Positions 1-6,034 of a DNA stretch of 12,145 bases are shown here, one piece after another. Each line of letters opens with the position of its first letter. Positions within the stretch are counted from its first letter, which is position 1. This DNA is from AP-15 sp036008325 (GTDB lineage: Bacteria > Pseudomonadota > Alphaproteobacteria > ATCC43930 > CGMCC-115725): contig DASYNW010000140.1 in assembly GCA_036008325.1 (NCBI GenBank), positions 1 through 12,145 on the forward strand. The letters run 5' to 3'. The position numbers and the translations under genes are program-made. Below the pieces are notes generated by a model. That model had not been told where the DNA came from. It ran no database searches and saw only the letters and a program-made list of their open reading frames with translations.

Positions 1-16
1 TCGCTCGAATCCGACT

Positions 17-298
17 CTATCGCGGTCTGCTGTTCCCCCTTCGGTTCGGCGGGGCCGAGGCGGGGCTGTCCTGCCGTGGCGCGGCCGCGTTGATCTCCGC
101 TGCGGCGCGATGCCAATGATCGAGGTCGTTGCCGTGCGGCCGGCCTTCCGCTTCCCAAATCGCATAAGCGCGCTCGCGAATGGCCTCTTCGCCGGCCAGG
201 TGCCCCTCGCTAGAGGCGATGGCGGCGACGACCTCGGGCTCGGTCTGCGCCGTCGTCGCGGTCGATGTCGGCGGTTCTTGGGGCTCTTTGTCGCTCAT
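17..298 (-). CDS. DUF2934 family small protein
   Basis: A 93-residue soluble protein of unknown function. The core at about residues 39-70 (IRERAYAIWEAEGRPHGND, then LDHWHRA) is the DUF2934 signature: a short helical segment with conserved Ile-Arg, Ala-Tyr, Trp, Gly-Arg-Pro and Asp-His-Trp positions. The flanks are low-complexity, with a Pro/Thr/Ala-rich N-terminus and an Arg/Pro-rich C-terminus. No signal peptide or membrane segment is visible. The ATG at 298 is preceded on the minus strand by an AGGAAGG ribosome-binding site about 10 bases upstream. DUF2934 proteins are common in rhizobia and relatives, often near stress genes, but no activity is established. The family call is confident and the function is unknown. 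Confidence 0.85.
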   Translation of the reverse strand: MSDKEPQEPPTSTATTAQTEPEVVAAIASSEGHLAGEEAIRERAYAIWEAEGRPHGNDLDHWHRAAAEINAAAPRQDSPASAPPNRRGNSRPR

Positions 299-454
299 GA
301 TCGCTCAACCTTCCTGGACGCCGCCTGCCGGCGCCCAGTCAGGTCAACGCCCGCCGCCGCCCGACATCCGCCGCCGCCGCGAAAGCCGGGTCGGGTTCGC
401 GTGCCGCGCGCGAGGCGGCTCGCCGGCCGCTACTGCCGGGTAGCAGGCTACTGC

Positions 455-888
455 CTAATAAAGGTAAAAATCGCAGGTGCGGGTTTGGCCGTCGCTCTGA
501 AGCGCCCGCCAATTGCCGGCGCCTCGCGAGGCGCCGAATCGGGCGCTCACGTCGTGTTCGTAGGGAACGGCCTGCGTGGTCGGGTTGATGTTGTAATAGG
601 GGTCGCCAGTCAGGTCGCGCGCTTCCAGATTGGCAGTGCCGTCCGGCTGGATCGGGCCGTCGAGCGACAGCCCGGCCGGCCCGCGAGACCGTGCTCGCCG
701 TGCAGCATCGCCTGCCTCACCGCGGCGGTGAACTCGAAAGTGAGCGGAAGGGCGCCGTCCGGAGCTTTGGGACAGACCAGGATCACGCCCCACCTGCCGT
801 CGAAGCGGCCGGAATCGGCTGCCGCCGAGGCGCTCGCCGAGCCGCTCGCCGATAGCAGCCCAAAGAGAAGCAATATCCGGCGCTGCAT
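455..888 (-). pseudogene. Secreted small protein, frameshifted
   Basis: Two overlapping minus-strand frames together make one plausible secreted protein of about 144 residues. The first frame starts at the ATG at 888, with GAGGGAG six bases upstream. It encodes a signal peptide (MQRRILLLFGLLSASGSA) and then DGRWGVILVCPKAPDG, up to about GRPG. It then runs into unrelated residues and stops near 610. The second frame, entered after one base is added, continues LSLDGPIQPDGTANLEARDL, TGDPYYNINP and ends at TCDFYLY. The simplest break is one C missing from the CCC run at 671-673. Restored, the protein resembles a group of periplasmic alphaproteobacterial hypotheticals, with two Cys that could form a disulfide. 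It may be a true pseudogene or a sequencing error in a GC-rich run. Function unknown. Confidence 0.7.
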
Positions 889-1016
889 TTCGGCTCCCTC
901 CGGGTTCCGGGGCATGGCTTAGGCAATCGAGCAGGCAACGGCAGTCCGCGCCGTCGGATCGCCAGCCAATCCCGGATCGAGGCGGTTCGCGCGGCGGCGC
1001 GTGCGCCTCAAGGCTC

Positions 1017-1247
1017 CTAATAGTAGTGCCAGTGGTTATGCCGGTAAGCCCGATGCGCGTAATATCGATTGTGGTAACGGTACGCGTAATGATGGCCGTG
1101 ATAATAGTAAGCCGATTCGATCGCTTGCTGGTGCGGCGCCGCAAGCTCGGATGCAGCCAGTGCGATCGGTGCAGCGACAGCCGCCGGTATAGCGGCAGCA
1201 GCCAGAAACCCGGCAAAACCCATTGACGTAAACAGCCCCTTGATCAT
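1017..1247 (-). CDS. Small secreted His/Tyr-rich protein
   Basis: A 76-residue protein. Residues 1-26 form an export signal: a Lys near the start, a long Ala/Phe/Gly hydrophobic stretch, and an AVAA-type cleavage region. The last 30 residues are extremely rich in aromatic and imidazole side chains, with 8 His, 11 Tyr and one Trp, in patterns such as YYYHGHHYAYRYH. There is no Cys. The ATG at 1247 has a strong GGAGGGG ribosome-binding site about 10 bases upstream. Short secreted proteins of this kind occur in many alphaproteobacteria without a known role. Metal binding or cell-surface association is a reasonable guess from composition only. Base composition of the tail is less GC-rich than its neighbours because Tyr, His and Asn codons dominate. 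Confidence 0.75.
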   Translation of the reverse strand: MIKGLFTSMGFAGFLAAAAIPAAVAAPIALAASELAAPHQQAIESAYYYHGHHYAYRYHNRYYAHRAYRHNHWHYY

Positions 1248-1409
1248 CGCTCATTCCCCTCCCGGCAATCTCCCTGCATCAAAACGATAGGGACCGATCG
1301 CCCGCGTCGGCATTTTGACAGGCGCTACTGAAGGCATGAGATCCGAAACTGCGCAATCGATTTCCCGTGGCCACGCCCCCGAGGACCCCAGCGCTGCCGA
1401 GAACGGGAC

Positions 1410-1425
1410 CCCGGCGTTTGCCGGG
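1410..1425. repeat. Intergenic palindrome, CCCGGC-GTTT-GCCGGG
   Basis: An exact 6-bp inverted repeat with a 4-base loop, in the divergent gap before the adenosine kinase gene. It resembles the extragenic palindromes (CCCGGC...GCCGGG flanked by GA/TC-type ends) that recur between genes in many alphaproteobacterial genomes. Only one copy lies in this window, so repeat status cannot be shown here. It overlaps the -35 part of the candidate promoter at 1418-1445. Confidence 0.5.
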
Positions 1426-1445
1426 AATGGAAACCCGGTTATATT
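1418..1445 (+). promoter_or_regulatory. Candidate promoter of the adenosine kinase gene
   Basis: TTGCCG at 1418-1423 and TATATT at 1440-1445 are separated by 16 bases, a fair match to a housekeeping-sigma promoter. It would give a leader of about 30 bases before the ATG at 1483. A second -35-like element, an exact TTGACA, lies at 1315-1320 but has only a weak -10 (TGAGAT, 1337-1342). Prediction from base pattern only. Confidence 0.4.
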
Positions 1446-1482
1446 CCGCCGCCTGTCCCCGCCACAGGCCGTGTCCCCGCGC

Positions 1483-2478
1483 ATGAGTGAAGCCTCCATC
1501 GACGTCGTCGGCATCGGCAACGCCATTGTCGACGTGATCGCCCATGCCGACGAGGCGTTTCTGGAAAAGGAGGCGCTGGTCAAGGGGACGATGGCCTTGA
1601 TCGACGCCGAGCGCGCTGAGGCGCTCTATCGGCTGATGGGGCCGGCGATCGAGGCCTCGGGCGGGTCGGCCGGCAACACGATGGCGGGGCTCGCCTCACT
1701 CGGCGGCAGCGGCGCCTATATCGGCAAGGTGCGCGACGATCTGTTGGGCGGGGTGTTCCGCCACGATCTGACCGCCCAGGGGGTGCGCTTCGCCACACCG
1801 GCGGCGACTGCCGGGCCCGGCACCGCGCGCTGCCTGATCCTGGTCACCGGCGACGGTCAGCGCACCTTGAACACCTATCTCGGCGCCTGCGTCGGGCTCG
1901 GGCCCGACGACATCGACCCCGAATTGATCGCCGCCGCTCAAGTCACCTATCTCGAAGGCTATCTGTTCGACCCGCCCTTGGCGCAGCAGGCGTTCGCCAA
2001 GGCCGCCGCCATCGCCCACGCCGCCGGCCGCCGGGTGGCGCTGAGCCTGTCCGACCCGTTTTGCGTCGAGCGTCACCGCGCCGCCTTTGGCGGTCTGGTC
2101 GACGGCCACGTCGACATCCTGTTCGCCAACGAGGCGGAAATCTGCGCGCTCTATCAGACCGAGGACTTTGCCGCCGCCGCCGCAACGGTGCGCGGCCGGG
2201 TGGCGATCGCGGCGCTGACCCGCAGCGCCGAGGGCAGCCTCGTGCTGACCGCGGGCGAGGAGCACCCTGTGGCGGCGGCGCCGGTGGCGCGCATCGTCGA
2301 CACCACCGGGGCCGGCGATCTCTACGCCGCGGGCTTTCTCCATGGCTTGACCCGCGGCCTGCCGCTCCCCACCTGCGGCAGGATCGGCAGTTTGTGCGCT
2401 GCCGAAATCATCAGCCATGTCGGCGCCCGCCCCGAGACTGCGCTGTCGCGTCTCGCCGCCGAAGCCGGTCTGGCCTGA
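1483..2478 (+). CDS. Adenosine kinase, PfkB family
   Basis: A 331-residue cytoplasmic sugar/nucleoside kinase that most likely phosphorylates adenosine to AMP with ATP (purine salvage). The N-terminus (IDVVGIGNAIVDVIA, residues 6-20) is typical of the bacterial adenosine kinase branch of the ribokinase family. Residues 60-75 (GGSAGNTMAGLASLGG) match PfkB signature 1. Residues 273-286 (DTTGAGDLYAAGFL) are signature 2, with Asp279 as the expected catalytic base in the anion-hole GAGD motif. The reading frame extends upstream to 1315, but those 56 codons look non-coding and cover the palindrome and promoter. The family normally starts just before the IDVVG strand, so ATG 1483 is chosen, although its ribosome-binding site is weak. 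Its length is normal for the family. A different PfkB substrate cannot be excluded. typA follows after 50 bases on the same strand. Confidence 0.9.
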   Translation: MSEASIDVVGIGNAIVDVIAHADEAFLEKEALVKGTMALIDAERAEALYRLMGPAIEASGGSAGNTMAGLASLGGSGAYIGKVRDDLLGGVFRHDLTAQGVRFATPAATAGPGTARCLILVTGDGQRTLNTYLGACVGLGPDDIDPELIAAAQVTYLEGYLFDPPLAQQAFAKAAAIAHAAGRRVALSLSDPFCVERHRAAFGGLVDGHVDILFANEAEICALYQTEDFAAAAATVRGRVAIAALTRSAEGSLVLTAGEEHPVAAAPVARIVDTTGAGDLYAAGFLHGLTRGLPLPTCGRIGSLCAAEIISHVGARPETALSRLAAEAGLA

Positions 2479-2528
2479 GCATCCTCATTCAGCCTTGGCC
2501 GCCGGCCGGGGAGCCGGCAGGTTTCCGT

Positions 2529-4355
2529 ATGGACATCCGCAACATCGCGATCATCGCCCATGTCGATCATGGCAAGACTACCTTGGTCGACGCCATGCTG
2601 CGTCAGTCGGGCGCGTTTCGCGCCAACCAGCAGGTCGCCGACCGGGCGCTCGATTCGAACGAACTCGAACGCGAGCGCGGCATCACCATCCTGGCCAAAT
2701 GCACCTCGGTCGTCTGGCGCGGCGTGCGCATCAACATCGTCGACACGCCGGGGCACGCCGATTTCGGCGGCGAGGTCGAGCGCATCCTCAGCATGGTCGA
2801 TGGTGTGCTGGTGCTGGTCGACGCCGCCGAAGGGCCGATGCCGCAGACCAAGTTCGTGCTCGGCAAGGCGTTGCGGCGCGGCCTGAAGCCGATCGTCGTG
2901 ATCAACAAGATCGACCGGCCCGACGCCCGCGCCGGTGTGGTCCACAACGAGATCTTCGACCTGTTCGCGGTGCTGGACGCGAGCGAGGCGCAGCTCGACT
3001 TCCCGACGGTTTTCGCTTCGGGCCGCAACGGCTGGGCGGTCACCGACCTCGACGCGCCGCGCCGCGACCTCGCCCCGCTGTTTGAGCTGATTCTGACGCA
3101 CGTGCCGGCGCCCGAGGCCGATCCCGAAGCGCCGTTCGCGATGCTGGCGACAACCCTAGACTACGACCCCTATCTCGGCCGGGTGTTGACCGGGCTCATT
3201 CATTCAGGCTCGGCGCGGCTCAACATGCCGGTCAAGTCGCTGTCCCGCGACGGCCGGGTCATCGAGCAGGCGCGGCTGACCAAATTGCAGGCGTACCGCG
3301 GCCTCGACCGGCGGCCGATCGAGGAGGCGCAGGCGGGCGACATCATTGCCGTGGCCGGGCTGGCGCTGACCACCGTCGCCGATACGATCTGCGCGCCGGA
3401 GGTGACCGAGGCGCTGCCTGCCGACCCGATCGATCCGCCGACCCTGGCGATGACCTTCTCGGTCAACGACAGCCCGCTCGCCGGCCGCGAGGGGACCAAG
3501 GTCACCTCGCGCATGATCGGCGAGCGCCTGCATCGCGAGGCCGAGGGCAATGTCGCGATCGAGGTCACCCAAAGCGCGCAGCGGGAGGCCTTCGAGGTCG
3601 CCGGCCGCGGCGAATTGCAATTGGGCGTGCTGATCGAGACGATGCGGCGCGAAGGCTACGAGATGTCGATCTCGCGCCCGCGAGTGCTGTTCAAGAGCGA
3701 TCCCGCGACCGGCCGGCGGCTCGAGCCGATCGAGGAGGTGGTGGTCGACGTCGACGAGGAATTCGCCGGCATCGTCGTCGACAAGATGAGCCGCCGCAAG
3801 GCCGAGATGCAGCAGATGCGGCCGTCGGGCGGCGGCAAATTGCGCCTGACCTTTTTCGGGCCGACCCGCGGGCTCATCGGCTATCAGGGCGAGTTCCTGA
3901 CCGATACCCGCGGCACCGGGGTGATGAGCCGGCTGTTCCACGGCTACGCCGCGCACAAGGGGCCGCTCGAAGGCCGGCGCAACGGCGTCCTGGTGTCGAC
4001 CGCCAACGGGGTGGCGATCGCCTATGCGTTGTGGAACCTCGAAGACCGCGGGCCGATGTTCATCGAGCCGGGGGCGCAGATCTATGAGGGCATGATCATC
4101 GGCGCCCACAGCCGCGGCAACGACCTCGACGTCAACCCGGCCAAGGGCAAGCAATTGACCAACATCCGCACCACGTCCAAGGACGAGGCGGTGCGGCTGA
4201 CCCCGCCGGTGGCGATGAGCCTCGAACAGGCGATCGCCTATATCGGCGACGACGAGCTGGTCGAGGTGACGCCGAAATCGATCCGCCTGCGCAAGCGGCT
4301 GCTCGACCCGAACGACCGCAAGCGCGCCACCCGCGCCGCCGCCGCGGCGGAGTAG
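2529..4355 (+). CDS. typA: Ribosome-associated GTPase TypA/BipA
   Basis: A 608-residue translational GTPase of the EF-G/LepA superfamily, full length for TypA. The G motifs are intact: P-loop AHVDHGKT at 10-17, switch I ERGITI at 49-54, DTPGH at 72-76 and NKID at 126-129. The later part holds the EF-G-like beta-barrel and alpha/beta domains. The TypA-specific C-terminal domain includes EPGAQIYEGMIIGAHSRGND at about residues 512-531 and a KQLTNIR segment after it. TypA binds the ribosome and aids 50S assembly and translation under cold or other stress. The ATG at 2529 lies directly before the conserved MDIRNIAIIAHVDHG start, with a modest GGCAGG about seven bases upstream. The 50-base gap after the adenosine kinase gene contains a GCCGGC inverted repeat (2501-2506/2513-2518) without a T-run, so co-transcription is likely. 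Confidence 0.97.
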   Translation: MDIRNIAIIAHVDHGKTTLVDAMLRQSGAFRANQQVADRALDSNELERERGITILAKCTSVVWRGVRINIVDTPGHADFGGEVERILSMVDGVLVLVDAAEGPMPQTKFVLGKALRRGLKPIVVINKIDRPDARAGVVHNEIFDLFAVLDASEAQLDFPTVFASGRNGWAVTDLDAPRRDLAPLFELILTHVPAPEADPEAPFAMLATTLDYDPYLGRVLTGLIHSGSARLNMPVKSLSRDGRVIEQARLTKLQAYRGLDRRPIEEAQAGDIIAVAGLALTTVADTICAPEVTEALPADPIDPPTLAMTFSVNDSPLAGREGTKVTSRMIGERLHREAEGNVAIEVTQSAQREAFEVAGRGELQLGVLIETMRREGYEMSISRPRVLFKSDPATGRRLEPIEEVVVDVDEEFAGIVVDKMSRRKAEMQQMRPSGGGKLRLTFFGPTRGLIGYQGEFLTDTRGTGVMSRLFHGYAAHKGPLEGRRNGVLVSTANGVAIAYALWNLEDRGPMFIEPGAQIYEGMIIGAHSRGNDLDVNPAKGKQLTNIRTTSKDEAVRLTPPVAMSLEQAIAYIGDDELVEVTPKSIRLRKRLLDPNDRKRATRAAAAAE

Positions 4356-4441
4356 AGCTGGCCGACTGGCCCCGGCTCGCGCGCAATTCGGGATGGCTAG
4401 CGAGATCAACCCGCTCTGCTCGCGCTCGACTCGACCCGAGA

Positions 4442-4756
4442 TCAGGTCCCGCTCTCGATCCGGCGGGCGATCCATTGGTTGAGGCTGACACCTTCGGCTT
4501 GGGCGCGCAGCGCCGCTCGGCGATGCACCTGCGGGCTCAGGCGAAGCAGGATCTTGCCGCTGTGCGGTCGGTCGGGCGCTTCGCCGCGCTCGGCACAGAA
4601 GGCGAGATAGTCGTCGACGCTGTCGCGGAAGGCCAGCTCGACTTCGGCGAAGCTCGCGCCCTCAAAGGTAATCACATCCCGCAGCCCGGCAACGCGGCCG
4701 AGGAAGATCCCATCATCGGCCTCGACAGTCCCAAAGTAGCCCTTGTATTCGAGCAT
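4442..4756 (-). CDS. hicB: HicB family antitoxin
   Basis: A 104-residue antitoxin of a type II HicAB module. Residues 1-58 form the HicB partial RNase H-like fold that binds and blocks HicA (YKGYFGTVEADDGIFLGRVA, then SVDDYLAFCAERGE). Residues 68-101 form a ribbon-helix-helix DNA-binding segment (KILLRLSPQVHRRAALRAQA, then GVSLNQWIARRI), expected to autoregulate the operon. The ATG at 4756 lies 5 bases after the hicA stop. Its GGAGGAGGAG ribosome-binding site is made from the Glu codons that end hicA, so translation of the two is probably linked. The gene is convergent with typA, 86 bases apart, with no clear terminator between them. Family assignment is firm; activity is inferred. Confidence 0.92.
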   Translation of the reverse strand: MLEYKGYFGTVEADDGIFLGRVAGLRDVITFEGASFAEVELAFRDSVDDYLAFCAERGEAPDRPHSGKILLRLSPQVHRRAALRAQAEGVSLNQWIARRIESGT

Positions 4757-4761
4757 TGGCG

Positions 4762-5025
4762 TTACTCCTCCTCCGGCTCCATGCCGGCGGCGGCAAGGAA
4801 ATCGCGGACAGCACGCACCGATCCGCGCCTGGTTTCGGGGCCTGGATGGGGTCGATGGAATACAGCCCGCACACCGCCCAGCGCGACCCTCACGCGATTT
4901 CCCGCCCCTTCGCTGATCTCGGCTCCGGCAGCGCGCAACAGCGCCTCGATCTCGCTCCAGCGAAGATCGGCCGGCGTCGGCTCGGCGAAAATCCGGCCGA
5001 GCGTGCGTCGGCGCCGCCGGTTCAT
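4762..5025 (-). CDS. hicA: HicA-like toxin (mRNA interferase family)
   Basis: An 87-residue basic protein immediately upstream of hicB. In HicA modules the toxin is a small double-stranded-RNA-binding-fold RNase that cleaves mRNA until neutralised by HicB. Visible here are an Arg-rich start (MNRRRRRTLGRIFAEP), a helix with WSEIEALLRAAGAEI (23-37), the strand segment EGAGNRVRVAL (39-49), FHRPHPGPETRRGSV (56-70) and a last helix RAVRDFLAAAG. Classical HicA has GSHH in the strand with a catalytic His, whereas here that position is Asn-Arg (43-44). The His residues present are 57 and 60. From memory this is typical of a subgroup with the FHRPHP motif rather than a mutation. ATG 5025 is preferred over the TTG at 5034. 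No good ribosome-binding site is visible, so translation may be weak or from a short leader. Confidence 0.85.
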   Translation of the reverse strand: MNRRRRRTLGRIFAEPTPADLRWSEIEALLRAAGAEISEGAGNRVRVALGGVRAVFHRPHPGPETRRGSVRAVRDFLAAAGMEPEEE

Positions 5026-5034
5026 CGAAACCAA

Positions 5035-5088
5035 TGATATCGTAAATAGGTATCGCAGGGGATCGCGGCGATGCGCGCGCGATCGCGG
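5035..5088 (-). promoter_or_regulatory. Candidate hicAB control region
   Basis: An AT-rich island directly before hicA in GC-rich surroundings. It holds an imperfect inverted repeat (GATATC at 5036-5041 against GGTATC at 5049-5054). Further upstream is an exact 8-bp direct repeat, GATCGCGG, at 5061-5068 and 5081-5088, spaced 20 bp or about two helical turns. Ribbon-helix-helix HicB proteins bind repeats like these in their own promoters. No convincing -35/-10 pair was found on the minus strand. Confidence 0.3.
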
Positions 5089-5089
5089 T

Positions 5090-5119
5090 TTGACTTTGAT
5101 CGGGTGCCGGTTGTAGCTT
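5090..5119 (+). promoter_or_regulatory. Candidate rpsD promoter
   Basis: TTGACT at 5090-5095 is a strong -35 element, followed after 18 bases by the weaker -10 TAGCTT (5114-5119). The orientation and position fit rpsD, with a leader of about 95-100 bases. Alphaproteobacterial promoters often have a conserved TTGAC and a loose -10. Prediction only. Confidence 0.45.
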
Positions 5120-5222
5120 TCACGCCATTCCCGAGAACGTGGGCGAAGCGCCCCGGCCCCGCTGCGTTCGAGCGCGGAAGGCCAGACCGGGACAACAACA
5201 ACGTGAAACGGATCGATAGCGA

Positions 5223-5840
5223 ATGAGCAGCAAGCGCGAGGAACCGAAATACAAGATCAACCGCCGCCTCGGAGTCAATCTGTGGGGCCGGCCGAAGAGC
5301 CCGTTGAACCGCCGCGAATACGGCCCGGGCCAGCACGGCCAGCGGCGCAAGAAGCCGTCCGACTTCGGGACCCAGCTCGCCGCCAAGCAGAAGCTCAAGG
5401 GCTACTACGCCAATCTCGGCGAGCGCCAGTTCCGCCGGCTCTATGAGGAGGCGGTGCGCCGGCGCGGCGATACCGGCGACAATCTGATCGAGCTGCTGGA
5501 GCGCCGGCTCGACGCGGTCGTCTACCGCATGAAGCTGGTGCCAACCCCGTTCGCCGCGCGCCAGCTCGTCAATCACGGCCATGTCCGGGTCAATGCCCGG
5601 CGGGTGACGATCCCATCCTACACGGTGCGCGACGGCGACGAGATCGAGCTCGGGCCCAAGGCCAAGACGATGGCGCTGGTGCTCGAAGCCTCGAGATCGG
5701 GCGAGCGCGACGTCCCCGACTATGTCGAAATCGACCACGAACGCATGAAGGGCCGCTTCATCCGGGCGCCGAAGCCGGCCGACGTGCCCTTTCCGGTATC
5801 GATGGAGCCCAATCTCGTCGTCGAGTTCTATTCGCGCTGA
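5223..5840 (+). CDS. rpsD: 30S ribosomal protein S4
   Basis: A 205-residue primary 16S rRNA-binding protein that nucleates 30S assembly, normal length for the family. The N-terminal region has KYKINRRLGVNLWGRPKSP (9-27) and the hallmark GPGQHGQRRKKPSDFG (34-49). This is the alphaproteobacterial form without the zinc-binding cysteines. The S4 RNA-binding domain begins at LLERRLDAVVYRM (91-103) and includes AARQLVNHGHVRVNARRV (111-128). The C-terminus VVEFYSR is standard. The ATG at 5223 gives the expected start, with only a weak GGA-type ribosome-binding site. In this organism rpsD stands alone rather than in the alpha ribosomal protein operon. It is divergent from hicAB and followed by a hairpin terminator. 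Confidence 0.98.
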   Translation: MSSKREEPKYKINRRLGVNLWGRPKSPLNRREYGPGQHGQRRKKPSDFGTQLAAKQKLKGYYANLGERQFRRLYEEAVRRRGDTGDNLIELLERRLDAVVYRMKLVPTPFAARQLVNHGHVRVNARRVTIPSYTVRDGDEIELGPKAKTMALVLEASRSGERDVPDYVEIDHERMKGRFIRAPKPADVPFPVSMEPNLVVEFYSR

Positions 5841-5859
5841 GCCGGTCGCGCTGAGCCGG
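5832..5859 (+). repeat. 14-bp tandem duplication across the rpsD stop
   Basis: TCGCGCTGAGCCGG occurs twice with no gap, at 5832-5845 and 5846-5859. The first copy encodes the last two S4 residues (Ser-Arg) and the stop codon. The second copy is non-coding. Confidence 0.9.
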
Positions 5860-5860
5860 C

Positions 5861-5886
5861 CGGCGGGGTCGCTCGACCCGCCTTTT
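5861..5886 (+). terminator. Rho-independent terminator after rpsD
   Basis: A GC-rich stem, GGCGGGGTC-GCTC-GACCCGCC, pairs over 8 bp with one bulged G. It is followed directly by TTTT at 5883-5886. It lies 21 bases after the rpsD stop and would separate rpsD from the CNNM gene. Confidence 0.75.
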
Positions 5887-6034
5887 CCGATGGGCCCGGT
5901 CACGGCCCGCCGCGCGGCTCGATCGGGCGGGCGAAGGCCGCGCCCGCGAGCGGCGGCAACGGTGCGGCGATGCTCCTCTCATTTCGCCGGCGCCGCTCGC
6001 TCGACATGCGCCGCGATCGAACCGGACGATTGCG

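Noticed and set aside
110..922. A plus-strand open frame of 270 codons at the left end.
   Set aside because: Its translation is Arg/Ala/Pro-rich without domains, and it lies opposite the DUF2934 gene and the broken secreted gene, which have proper starts and ribosome-binding sites.
889..1216. Upstream extension of the second frame of the broken secreted gene to 1216.
   Set aside because: It is read through the small His/Tyr-rich gene in another frame, with low-complexity Thr/Ile/Arg runs and no signal peptide. It is not coding.
1315..1482. A 56-codon N-terminal extension of the adenosine kinase frame.
   Set aside because: It has no similarity to the family N-terminus and covers a palindrome and promoter-like elements. 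The family starts at the strand just after ATG 1483.
3204..4475. A long open frame on the minus strand opposite typA (also similar frames opposite transketolase, 9163-10221).
   Set aside because: These are antisense shadows of strongly GC-biased genes, with Arg/Gly/Ala-rich translations and no recognisable domains.
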